Shown: positions 1-10,301 of the stretch, one piece after another
How the letters are laid out: every line of letters begins with the position of its first letter
Numbering within the stretch: the stretch's first letter is position 1
DNA from: Coniella vitis
Taxonomy: Eukaryota > Ascomycota > Sordariomycetes > Diaporthales > Schizoparmaceae
Length of the DNA stretch: 64,000 nt
Assembly (NCBI GenBank): GCA_011317545.1
Contig: WUJK01000007.1
Location: forward strand, 62,001 to 126,000
Reading direction: 5' to 3'
Translations under genes and position numbers: made by a program
The notes under the pieces: generated by a model
The model's input: the letters and a program-made list of their open reading frames with translations, nothing else
Database searches by the model: none
Told to the model about the DNA's origin: nothing

Positions 1-1686
1 TCATGTATTTTCAATTCTTCCTTTGTAGGCTTCTAGACAATGGATGAAGTCGATTACCAAGTGACGGTGATCTGCCTTTTTTGAGCTTGAAATTTCGCAA
101 TTACCAAGTCTTTGTGAAAAGATTCTAACATTCGTTCCGGCACTTTGATTCTGCCTGTTTTGCTTGTCACAAATTGTCAATGTCTTTTCTGTCAGGCTTT
201 CTTGCTATTCAAATGGTCGTTTTACTGAACCAACCTGATCCCAGGTTATGGACCTTTTGTACCACGTTTCCTGACCTCAGTACCATCGGTATGTCATGAC
301 CTTCTGGTGCTATAATAATTGCGAATTCTCATTACTACCTAGCCCAAGCATTGAGCAGACATTGCAAAGCATCCTGATAGCAGTTGTGAATGGTGCTCAA
401 GATCATCTGCGCACCCTGTCACATCGCGATTGATGCCAAAATTCAAAGACGACGGCGCTAGGTATATCGCTTGACCAGAACCAGATTCATCAACAAGGCA
501 TTGTCTGTTATTTGACGTTCTCCTCCATCAGGGGCGGCTATCGTGATACAACATTATGTTTAACGATGGAGGGTTGGACACTACGAATAGGATGGCATCG
601 AAATTATATCCGATCACCCAAACGTCCATTCTTCTTGTCCTTGTCACCAGAACGACAGTCGGTGGGGTGGACGATGTCCAGTATGGTTTCGTTCGTTGGT
701 TGAGTGCCTCTAGTAGAGACTTGAGGCTTTCCATTGCCTTATCTTGGTGCCGCGACATGTCTATGTTTGGCTTCATACAATGGAATTTGCAGGCATTTTA
801 TACACCAAAGGGTTCTTTGTCATTGCGAAGAAGATTCCCTCTTTCCAGCGCAGAGAAAAAGCGCATAAATGTAGCCGCCAAGGCTAGGTTAAAGAATCAA
901 CGCCGAGAAAGAATAACGATGGAGAGTTGGCGATCGTTCCGATATGCTCAAAAGAGACTGCTCTAGGATTACCAAGCCCTATCAATTCAATGCTACAATA
1001 TGCTTAACAAAACTATGTAATGGCCCCTCTCTGCACCATACCCCTTTTGACACATGGTCGTTACGCGTAGCCGGTATCTAATTTAGAGTTGGATCGTGCC
1101 CTGCTAGGCTAATCGCTCGGCTTCGCCCACGGTGCATTTGCCTTATGGGGCGTTTGTGTGTAATTGAAATTGACAATATGCGATAGAAGAGTCAGGAAAC
1201 TCAAGCGCAATTCCAGAGACTCCATCAGAAAGCATGTACAGCAGCAGTAGTTTGGCCCTAAACAAGTGCACCACTCCATAGATGGATATGTGAGTGACAA
1301 CCGGTATCCATGGTAAAGTTAAATTTAAAATACCATTGTACCACACATTTATACTTCTGTCAAGGCTCGCCGTTGGGACGTGAAAAAAAGTCTTGGCCTG
1401 CCGCAAGTGGATCAATTTTTGAGGTTGGTTGATGCACTAGAGGATTTCCACCATAAAGAAAAAGTATTAACGGCAGCCCATACTCGTGCGTTTAATATCA
1501 AAACAATGTCGCACTTGGCGAATGCTATCAACTCGATGGGAATCCCCAGAGGACCATTCAACCTTGAGATTCCTCCTCAGAAAGACGAAAGACATTCTCC
1601 TAAAATGAAAAAGTGGGGTATATCATATCTTGCCAAACCTTAACCCTCCCTATTATTTTCCGACCTTGATAAAACAATGCAACTTA
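1..1686. other. Gene-free left margin
   Basis: I see no supportable gene here. The composition is AT-richer than the genes to the right. The longest open frames (556-966 and 1380-1643 on +, 528-776 on -) lack splice sites that join to anything, and I recognise no family in them. The stretch lies just past the 3' end of the rhodopsin-domain gene, so the last couple of hundred bases probably hold its 3' UTR. Confidence 0.5.
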
Positions 1687-3116
1687 TTAGACGTTGAAGC
1701 TTTTGTTATCTGCAACATCCACTGATACCTGGATAGTCCGGTGGATAATGTGTTTTTGACTGTTGTCGTCTTCCAACTCCATCCAATTACCCTGGCCTTG
1801 CTGGCACGCCGAGGTGATGGTCGTTGTGTTGCCCCTCCCCTTGGGCGTCATGTATCCCATCTTGATGCTCTCGCCCCGAAGTCTCTTGGTACTTGCTCCA
1901 CCGTCCAGAGGGTACGAGCCGCCATTGACGCGGTACGAGTCACCCTTGGACGACTTGTCGATCCAGGACTTGAGCAACGACCGAAGCGAGGGCAGAGAAC
2001 CAGCGAGGATGCCGACGCCTGACTCAACTATTGACCAAAGAACAATGTTGCAAACGTTATCTGTTTGCGGTGTCAGCTTTGTATTGAAAAGGAATGTAAG
2101 GCACTACACATTCGAAGCGAGAAAAGAGAGAAAGAGAGGCAGGGAAGGAGCAAAGAGACATACAGTCGTAGTCTTCGGCGATGTTGTAAAACCTCAAATA
2201 GGGCAAGCGGATGACCGTCGCCGCACTAGCAATAATACCCAAGGCGAGGACAGCACAGACTGACGCCTTCAAGCGGCTTCTCATTTGTAACCTCCAGACG
2301 ACGAAGCAAGGAATCAAAGCGCAGATCCAGTCGGTAATGATGGCCATGGTCGAAACGAGGTACGACATTCCCGTGATAATTTTCGTTGACGCACACCAGC
2401 CACCCTGGATCGATGTGTCCCAGTAATACGCCAGCGGTTGGCATAGAACAACAACGGCAATGAAACCAAGCACTAGAAGAATATAAGAAGGAAACTGTCA
2501 ACTTTGACGGCAATACAAGAGCAGCGGAACAATTCCGTGTCAAAAGAAAGAGAAAAAAAAAAAAAGGAAAAAAAAGGCAATAGCAGCTCGGCATGGCACT
2601 CACAAGCGCTAGCTACAGAAGCTATCATGCAGATCCATATGATTACTCGAAGAGGTTTGTCGATGATGATTTTCAGCATGGTCAAGCAGATTGAGGACTT
2701 GATGAATGGGAGGCTCCAAGCATATGTGATCTGAAAGAAGATGATGTTCTTTTTCGCGAAACGGTCAGCCTTTTCTGTCTTGACTCTTTTCAAGAAGTGA
2801 ATATCTACCCCAGCTCTGAGCACACGCCGTGCAGGTAGATGATGATCCTGCGTACCTTCATTGTGGCAACCTTGTTCCATGGCTCGAGATGGGTATCAAT
2901 AGTTCCCAAGCCTGAGGCTACAGCTATGCACGTGAACACGCAGCATGCGGTGAAGACTGTCAGTGCAGCGAGCATCAAGACATCGTCAAGAGCATATGTC
3001 TTTGTCTTTACTCGAGTCCAGGACCGCATGGCAACAACTATGACGCACAACACATATAGCACGACTGTAACAATGAGCGTGGCCGTGCCCAAAGGATCGG
3101 GTCGGAATGTGGACAT
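1687..3116 (-). CDS. Seven-transmembrane fungal rhodopsin-domain (PTH11-like) membrane protein
   Basis: Four exons join in phase: 3116-2856, 2748-2604, 2472-2164 and 2060-1687, giving 362 aa. The introns start GTACGC, GTGAGT and GTATGT and end in AG; the first has a GCTGAC branch site. Seven hydrophobic segments are visible. Helices 1 and 2 lie in exon 1, helix 3 begins with FFQITYAW and contains IKSSICLTMLKI, helices 4-6 are in exons 2-3, and helix 7 (about residues 245-275) opens exon 4. A polar tail of roughly 80 residues follows. The order of charged and aromatic residues around helix 3 is typical of the fungal rhodopsin domain shared by PTH11-like receptors and by proteins in many metabolite clusters. 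Despite the name, such proteins are not shown to bind retinal. Role here: plasma-membrane sensor or uncharacterised membrane protein. The 3' end of intron 1 is the least certain boundary (an alternative AG is at 2779). Confidence 0.8.
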
Positions 3117-4832
3117 CGTAGTTCACTTCTGCCTGCTACGAGCAGAATCTCCCCAGCACGAACCAGCTGATGTTGTTGGGTTCGATGGTGGCGATTGACC
3201 GTGTTTCCTGGGTAACGTACAGATCGTCGTTGGGTGTGGTCAGTAATCCGTGCGAAAAGCGCAGCGAGCCACCAGAGGGGCATGGATAACGAGGATGCCC
3301 TTGTTATTTAGTCAAAGTGGTCAACAGTCGACGCGATGAATATGAAAAGGTCCGAAAGCAAGGGGAAGCGGAGAGTAGCATTAACTGATCAGAAGCCCAC
3401 GGTGCATAGACGCAGATTTCTTCAAGAGGTTTAATCCACGGAACAAGCGAGAATAGGAGCCTCCACGGTAACAATTGACTTTTTCTGTCCTTGTACTCTT
3501 GAACCGTGCTGTAATTTTCCTATGTTGAGCATTGCTTTATACGTACTGAAACCGGTCAGAGAGTGGAGCTCATGTTCTCAGGGGCGACACGACACGCCCA
3601 TGAGAACGTGAAGACGTTTGATCATATTAGATGTTCCTGGACGAGCATCGATCCCCAGCACAAATACTAGGTCGTCGGCACATTCGGTGCTCAAAGATCC
3701 AGAATGCAGATCTGCTAGTAGACTGACGAACCTTGTAGGGCAGCAATTGTGGCCGCCCAGTCTTTTGACTCAACTGGTAGATGCATGGTCGATTTCGAAG
3801 AAGAAGCACGCAGGCTTTCATGATATATCTACCTGTGCTTTCTCTTCAACACCATAGTTGGATACATAGTACAGTTTGTTGCTGAGGGCAAGATAAGCAT
3901 CGAGGTGTCCCGTTCTGTCGAAGCATATACAAGGTTGCCAAGCAACGCCAGTTGCCTTGCTTGGCCACGCACATCATGACCTAGGAGCCGGGGGCATCCG
4001 GAACGAGGGTGATTTCTCTTCGCTGTTCTCCTCCCTGAAAGTTGCGCCAGTGAGATTTGATTGCACGGAGATACTTTTGCGAGCCCATGCTTGGTGGGCA
4101 GGTGGGGGGAGGGGGAGAAGGAATATATGCACCTGGGATCAAGTACACGAACAGACCCAATCTGCAACGACTCTCCAGCAGTTATGCCGAACAGCAGAAT
4201 CCTATCGTCATAAACAGCTCTTTCCACTGTGCGAGCAAGACCAAGCGTAGACTGTCCATGTCCATGCTTTGATTGGGTGTTATATGGTGGGCAAAAAAAG
4301 TGCATGGCATCAACTGCCCTTAGCTTCAGCAAGCAGCCTCGGTAGCGGGCAGAAAGAGATAGCAAGAACTTAAATGCTTGATGGAGAATCTGGGTCTACA
4401 TCATGCATGATCGTATACTTTTGCTTGATGGTTGTGTGTATGATGTCCTGTATGTACCTGGTAAAAGCGCCGCACGGATAACAAGAGTCTTCGCTTCGAT
4501 CTCGTCTTCAAGCTGCCCAAAAGTTGAACAGGCAGCAAAGAGAGGAAAATGACTCGTGGCGAGGAAAAACACCGCAGTCTGGAAAGCCGGAGTGTAACCC
4601 AAACAGAATGTTTTACTTGGGCTATTCCGCTTGTTGGCTAGGTGTTGCTAGATTAGGCGCGCTGCGTTTCAGTCTCTGGCTCGCTCCCGGACTACATAGT
4701 ATTATGTATCACGAACTTGATATGCCAACATTTGAATACTAGAAACGTATCGTGGCCAGATATGTGTCTAGGGGCGAAAAGCACACAGTACAGTGTCTGG
4801 GCAGGGCAGCGTGGGCCGCCAACATGCTAAGA
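3117..4832. other. Intergenic, possible gene remnants
   Basis: No complete gene is supportable. On the minus strand a stretch around 4240-4130 reads as plausible protein. A GTGCAT donor near 4130 and a TTTCAG acceptor near 4034 would join it to a short exon ending in TGA near 3980. Another exon-like piece ending in a GTACAT donor lies near 4600-4460. I could not connect the pieces to an ATG or assign a family. They may be a decayed gene. Confidence 0.3.
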
Positions 4833-5017
4833 GAGAGCGCGAAAGATTTCTACCCCCTGTAGCTCACATCCCCGTCATCCACACAAGTTCTAATTGGCCT
4901 CCTATGCGACCGCGCGTATCGGTCTCCGTAGTGGGTATAGTGAAATGCCGAGAACTCCGGGAAAGATACTTGGCCTCTACATCGCCGGCTAAGTTAGGAG
5001 CTAAGTTACTGTATATT
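4833..5017 (+). repeat. Left arm of a diverged inverted repeat
   Basis: This arm reads outside-in as AGCGCGAAAGATTTCTACCC, then TGTAGCTCACA, CTATGCGACCGCGCGTA, GCCGAGAACT and GGGAAAGATAC. The same blocks recur in the same order on the opposite strand at 5402-5211. Where the arms differ, most differences are transitions (for example TATC/TACC, GTAGTG/GCAGCG, ACTCCGG/ACTTCGG). That is what RIP-type mutation of duplicated fungal DNA leaves. Arm limits are good to about 10 bp. Confidence 0.75.
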
Positions 5018-5210
5018 AGTGAAATTTGGGCAGCGCTTCGCCGTCAGCACGCAGAGGAATTTGTTTGCAGGCGCAACCAGCAAAAGACTTCCATTGCTAG
5101 CTTTGGCTTAAAACTATAAATCAACTCAGAAATACGGCTTATATTTGCCAGTCATTCAACACTCTCGCTGGTGACCTGGGCTTACTAAGGCGTATTCTTG
5201 CCGGGGGCAA

Positions 5211-5402
5211 ATCAACGGCGTACAGCGTAACTGCTGACTTTGCAGGCAGTGTATAGGCGAGGTATCTTTCCCGAAGTTCTCGGCAATTTACTATGCGCGC
5301 TGCGGGGACTGGTACGCGCGGTCGCATAGGGAGCCAATAATATCAGTTTTTTCAGCAGGGGTGTGAGCTACAGGGGGTAGAAATCTTCGCGCTCCTCGCT
5401 AA
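5211..5402 (-). repeat. Right arm of the diverged inverted repeat
   Basis: Reverse-complement partner of 4833-5017, separated from it by about 190 bp of unrelated spacer, so the whole could fold into a hairpin of about 570 bp. Both arms preserve short matching peptide stretches (both read RELRERYLA), so they could derive from a coding or terminal part of a mobile element. No terminal repeats, target-site duplication or transposase were found, so the element type is unknown. Confidence 0.75.
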
Positions 5403-6905
5403 GAGACACGAACAACTCATCGTCACGGAGGTGTGCATAACGCAGTTATCTTAAGATGGTTTAGGGCGATGCTCGGCTCGGGGGCAGCGCTCCCGGGTGG
5501 AGCGGCGGCGCGCCGTGCAGTTCGGAGGCGGATCGTAGATCTTGAAGACATAGAGTAATTACTCCGTCCATTTATACATATTTCGAAACTGCTTATTAGC
5601 CGGGTATGTCTTCGGGCTCTGGCCTCACTTGTCTCGACGGCACCGTACTATGTGTCCCACGCCTTGGCCTCCTGGTGTTCCGCAATCTCATCGGATAACA
5701 TCCTCTGCATTTTGGTGGCTCGAGAGTTCCGGGGGTCGGATTTCTGCTGTACTATGTAACGGCAACTCCGAAACCATCAACAAGCTCCATGGCCTGCAAG
5801 TCGTCAAGGTTCCCTCTACCGCACAAGTGGAGCGGAGATTCGATACTGTTTGTTTTGACGCATTACTTTTCGTTGCATCCCGCAGGAGACCGTTTCCTCG
5901 GTCGCGAACAGATCGTAGGTTGTGATGAGCAGCGGAAGGATTCCAAATCCTGCCAATATCCATAGGCAACAACAATGCCCCTTTTGTTGTCTCCTGAATG
6001 AAAGACCCTGCCATCTCTAATTTGTGATTCGATTGGAACGAACGGGCTACATGGCCCATTGGAGGCTTTTTGCAGGTTCCAAAAAGATCCATGCAACACG
6101 GCGGTCAACGCAAGCGAGCTACCGAGTATTTTTTTTGCCTGCCAGCGCATCCTGGAACCAGAGGCCATAGAATTGAAACGCCTGTGATTGGGCATGGTCA
6201 GCTACATAGTACATACTTATGTATGCACATATTACATACACATCCATAGGGCGGTGAGATTGGGATCGACATACATAGTACTTTGCCCAAGCCGAGGCTG
6301 AGAAAGGAACCTGACAGGGCCAACAGCAGTACGATAGAACAAAAGTTCTGGCACCGCACACTCCACTATACTAGTAATAATGAGGCTCATTATCCACAGG
6401 ACGGTTGATACCTAACTTAAACATGGTAACTATGTACATTGGTATGGGGGATTCGCTCACGAGTTGAAGCCTGAGACGATAAGACATCCAATCTTGTCAG
6501 AATTCACCGTCTTTTTGAAGGCTTCGCAAGCGAGTTGTGGGTAAATATCACTTTCCAGAATAGTCCAAAGTGGTCTAAAAGTGCTAGGGAAAGGAAAGAG
6601 ATTGCATCTCATGCAACAAGCCAGCCAGCCGTTGGCTGCAGCTGCCAGTCACTGGACCACGGGCTTGCGCGGTCGGATACACTTCTATGCAGACCTTGCG
6701 ATAGAGACCCGCTTGGAAGAATAACGGTCGAATGTTTCCTAGGATACAACGACTTCTACCCTGTTCTCTTGGCGTTATTGCCCTGCGAGAGGCCTTGCCC
6801 TCAACAGCTCCGGGAAGCACATGCTCGGTAAAACCTAATCCGCTATTACCATATACGAGTACGTTGACCTCTTAATGCTCTCATACCACAAGAGATGCCG
6901 GCAAG
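5403..6905. other. Intergenic, no recognisable gene
   Basis: A short GC-rich island (about 5470-5530) stands next to the inverted repeat in otherwise AT-richer sequence. The open frames here (5688-6092 and 5863-6195 on -, 6535-6831 on +) have no family resemblance and no partner exons. The right end is the probable far promoter of the dioxygenase gene. Confidence 0.4.
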
Positions 6906-6923
6906 TGGCCCACGTGTGGGCCA
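6906..6923. promoter_or_regulatory. 18-bp inverted repeat containing a CACGTG E-box
   Basis: The sequence is TGGCCCAC-GT-GTGGGCCA: two perfect 8-bp arms around a 2-bp spacer. It contains CACGTG, the core bound by bHLH factors. It lies 230 bp before the ATG of the SCP2-PhyH dioxygenase, within normal promoter range. Binding is inferred, not shown. Confidence 0.4.
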
Positions 6924-7152
6924 TTTCCTCTATCCACATGGCATGATAGTGACAGTCTATAGGTACCGGCCCTGGTGTCGGTGGTCTGAGTGAGGGATGA
7001 GGACCTCACGCTTGCTTGAGGAGTGCTATTAAAGCCAAGGAACTCAGTCGGCGTATGAGTATATCTGCCTCAACAGGTTGCCTTCTCTGAGTTGCAGGAC
7101 TCTGATCGGTATCCATTCTTCCAACAACTTTACGCAAAATCCTTCTTCTACA

Positions 7153-8584
7153 ATGGCCGGCGTAGCTCCTGGGAAGACCTTCACTCCTGGACTCGACTTC
7201 AGTGGCCAATCTTACGTAGACTGGGCCCAGAAGCAGGAAGACGACATCGAACATGCCAGGGCTATCATCAGGGAGAAGTTGCCTCTACTTGGACAACTAA
7301 ACGGCGTTATATCCCTTACCTTGGGTGAGAGGAAGCCTGTCTTCCTCGACGCTCGTACAGATGAAGCCAGGCTAGTGGACGACTTTGACGGCGAGCCTGA
7401 CACAACCCTCAGTATCAAGCCAGAATGTAAGATGCAGTTACCCCGGGTTCGCCATGACCTTTACGCAGAGAATACGGTTTCCCTAATGACCGGTGTTCTA
7501 GATATCGCTCAGTTTTACAGGGGCCTTCTTGAGCCGAGATATGGCCTCTTCAAGGACGCTTTCTTCCACCCGGCGTCCATGCCCAAGGGCAACATTCCTC
7601 TAGCCATCAAATTTGCCGATCTTCTGACCCCCAATCCCCCTGAGCCTCCAAGGAAGGTTGTTCCAGGAGCCTTTGCCAGGCTTCCAAAGCCTACAGAAGA
7701 TATTGAGCAGGTCAAGCGCGACATCACCGAGTTTGGCTACGGTCTGTTCAAGAACGGCTTGACGCCTGAGCAGAACGCCATTTTGAAGAAGGCAGTGCAA
7801 GAACAGGCGGCAGGTGAGAACAAGGCTGGCGTTGGGCAGGAAGACGGAGGTGGCTCCAACCAGCGCATCTGGACGCTGGTGAACAAGGGCGAGGAATTTC
7901 TCGACTTCCTGAACCATCCTCTGATCGATGCGCTGGTACCTTGGTTCCTGGGTGAACACGCTTTGATCCACAGCTACAGTGCCAAGTAAGCAAAACCCGA
8001 TACGATGTTCTTGGTATATCATCAAGCCGTACTGACTGACACGCCTGGACTGTAGTATCACTCGCCCGGGTGGCAACGCCATGCAGCTGCACACCGATCA
8101 AATTGCCGTCCAGCCCCCTTTGCGCGATATTGCCTTTGGACTGAACATTCTGTGGTTTCTCGAGGACTTCAACGAGGAGAACGGCGGCACTCGCGTCTTC
8201 CCCGCGTCGCACCTGGGAGCCGTGGCCCCCGAGGACATTTTCAGTGTCGAGGGCACCATCGCAGCCGAGGGCACTGCTGGAACTGCTCTCATCACGGACA
8301 GCAGGCTGTGGCACGCCACGGGCCCTAACCACGCCAAGACTGGCGAACGACCCGCCATTCTCATGTTCTTCATGAGGAGTTTTATTCGCCAGCAAGAAAA
8401 CAATTTCTTGTCTCTCCGAAAGGACGTCGAGGCAAAGCTCTCGGACAGAGTCAAGAGAATGCTTGGCTTCTACACCACGGGGGCTTTGGGAGGAGTCGAG
8501 GGCGAAGTGAGAGAGGGTATTTTTGTGACGAGAAAGGATGACTGCGTTGGCACACTCCGCGCCGAGCACGTACCAAGAAGCTAG
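7153..8584 (+). CDS. SCP2-like domain fused to a PhyH-type Fe(II)/2-oxoglutarate dioxygenase
   Basis: Two exons (7153-7985, 8056-8584) flank a 70-nt intron (GTAAGC...CTGTAG), giving 453 aa. Residues about 30-155 resemble a sterol-carrier (SCP2) fold: a conserved DGEPDTTLSIKP block, then LMTG, and ending GNIPLAIKFADLL. Residues about 185-420 are a phytanoyl-CoA-dioxygenase-like jelly roll. The iron triad is visible as H290-x-D292 (in MQLHTDQ) and H364 (in RLWHATGPN). R376, in GERP, is the likely 2-oxoglutarate anchor. The family hydroxylates, desaturates or rearranges lipophilic substrates, often in terpenoid or polyketide pathways. The lipid-binding domain may present a hydrophobic substrate to the dioxygenase (inference). 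I chose the ATG at 7153 because the open frame upstream has no ATG. The substrate is unknown. Nearby genes suggest specialised metabolism. Confidence 0.85.
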
Positions 8585-9326
8585 ATGCCGCATACGATAC
8601 AATACCGTGGAAAAGTCGACTACAAAAGAAGAATCCCATTATGCATATGCGCTCCAGTCTGTGCTCAAGGCTTTGGAATTGGCATTCGTTTTGCCTTCTA
8701 GTAGTAGAAACGGTGAGTATTGCGATACCGCACCATTATAAGAATCGTCTGCTCAGGCTTTCCGAGTCAATCATCAAGTATAGCCTGATAACGATTGGTA
8801 TACTGAGGTCATTTAGGGCCACGGTAACTTCGCTTATGCCTACTCAAAATACCTTAATCAAGCAGAGGTGGTATCAACAATTGACCACTTTGACAACCCG
8901 CGAACGACATAACCAACACTTATTGCACGGATATATACACATCACTGGTACAGTGAGTGACTGTTTAGTGGCAGTAGACTAGATAAGGATGATTCTATCT
9001 TTCATGGCTGTTGCACAGTCCAGGCTAATATGTAATTTCAAGATTGGACTGGTGGCGCAGTTCAAGTTTGCTCTGCAGACGAGACTATATTTGCACTTGG
9101 TGAGTATGACGAGACAAATAGATCCGCGCCATGGATGAATGGGTGATATCTGGTAAAAATAGTAGTGATATTGCTGAACAAAGCTCTTCACGCCATTCCT
9201 TTGAAGCACAGAACGTATATAGAGGATGAGAACATTGGAATACTGCTGAAAAAGGCGATTATATACATTGCGAAACACTAATAGTAGCAAACTCACAAGG
9301 CTTCCCACGTTCTCAAATCTACGCAC
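8585..9326. other. Convergent 3' flanks
   Basis: This gap lies between the dioxygenase (+) and the beta-propeller gene (-), so it should contain both 3' UTRs and terminators. It is AT-rich. The open frames in it (8641-8982 on +, 8979-9326 on -) read as low-complexity non-coding sequence. Confidence 0.5.
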
Positions 9327-10301
9327 CTAGTAGACAGTCAACTCAAAGAGCTGGCCACCCAGGCTCGACCCAGCCACCACGCTACCGCCAGAAGTACAGT
9401 AAACCTTGTTCTTTTGCCACTCGGTGCGTCCAAAATCGCAGCCAGTTGCCTTGCCCCATGTGGTCGAGTTGGTTGTCTCCGCCACCAGGACGGCAGAGGT
9501 GACGTTGCCGGTAGCGTCGTCGAAGACGAGCTGTTGGATGGCATCCACGTTGTCAGCCATGTATGCGTAGCGCGTGCCGTCAGTGGCAAGCGCAAAACCA
9601 TCGTAGGAGACGGCAAAGTCATCATAAGAGCCATCGTAAAGAGACTCTGCAGTACCAAGGGTCAGATTGCTGTACAGGGGGGCGCGAGCCAGGCCGCTGT
9701 TGCCCGTCCAGTACAGGTAGTTGTCCTGACCGGCCTTGATACCGTTGATCGAGGCCATCAGGGAGTCGTTGAAAACGGTCCAGTAATGGCCAGTGGTAAT
9801 GTCCATGGCCACGACAGTATCCTGGAAAGTTGCAGAGGCCAGGATCGTCGTCTCATTGAAGGTTGTCAATCCGTTGAAGTCGGTGACTTGTGGAAGAACT
9901 GGCTCGGCAATGAGCTCGATGTAGGGGCTGGTGCTCTGGCCCTGGTTGAAGTCCACGATCCATACTTTGGTGGCATTGACAGGAGGGTCGCTAATGTTGT
10001 CGCCAGTGGTATTGGCGCCAGTAATGACAAAGACGTCGGGTCTGACTTCGGTAATACCGCTGAGACCCAGGATGGAAGGAAAGTTCTGAATCACCACGGC
10101 TTCGGGCTCTGCCTGGCTGGGGTCGAAAGTCAACAGGTTGGCAGGCGGGCCAATTTGGGTTGCGAGAACGTGGCCGTTGGAGCGAACACGCACGTTCTCC
10201 AGCCACGTCGTGCTGCCGTTTCCTTGGAACAGCTGTCTGACCGTTGCGCCTGAAGCGATGCTGGCAGAGGCCGCGAGGCCGGTGAGATATTTGGTATGCA
10301 T
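9327..10301 (-). CDS. Secreted SMP-30-like beta-propeller protein, hetero-Diels-Alderase-like
   Basis: A single exon of 324 aa starts at ATG 10301. The first ~18 residues (MHTKYLTGLAASASIASG) form a signal peptide. The opening block VRQLFQGNGSTTWLENVRVR, then SNGHVLAT, FDP, GITEVRPDVF and a DFNGLTTFN segment are typical of a fungal six-bladed propeller family (SMP-30/NHL-like). That family includes the cyclases of tropolone-sesquiterpenoid pathways (EupF/AsR5 type), which catalyse inverse-demand hetero-Diels-Alder reactions. Many N-glycosylation sequons (NST, NTT, NAT, NDS, NLT) fit secretion. It shares a 1.3-kb divergent promoter with the MFS exporter. Most family members have no known function, so 'cyclase' is a hypothesis; a lactonase-like or structural role is equally open. 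Confidence 0.75.
   Translation of the reverse strand: MHTKYLTGLAASASIASGATVRQLFQGNGSTTWLENVRVRSNGHVLATQIGPPANLLTFDPSQAEPEAVVIQNFPSILGLSGITEVRPDVFVITGANTTGDNISDPPVNATKVWIVDFNQGQSTSPYIELIAEPVLPQVTDFNGLTTFNETTILASATFQDTVVAMDITTGHYWTVFNDSLMASINGIKAGQDNYLYWTGNSGLARAPLYSNLTLGTAESLYDGSYDDFAVSYDGFALATDGTRYAYMADNVDAIQQLVFDDATGNVTSAVLVAETTNSTTWGKATGCDFGRTEWQKNKVYCTSGGSVVAGSSLGGQLFELTVY

Noticed and set aside
1687..3116. Light-sensing opsin
   Set aside because: The fungal rhodopsin-domain family is named for its fold; I see no microbial-opsin helix-7 retinal-lysine motif.
9414..10253. 279-codon frame on + opposite the beta-propeller gene
   Set aside because: Antisense of a well-supported secreted protein, with no domain of its own.
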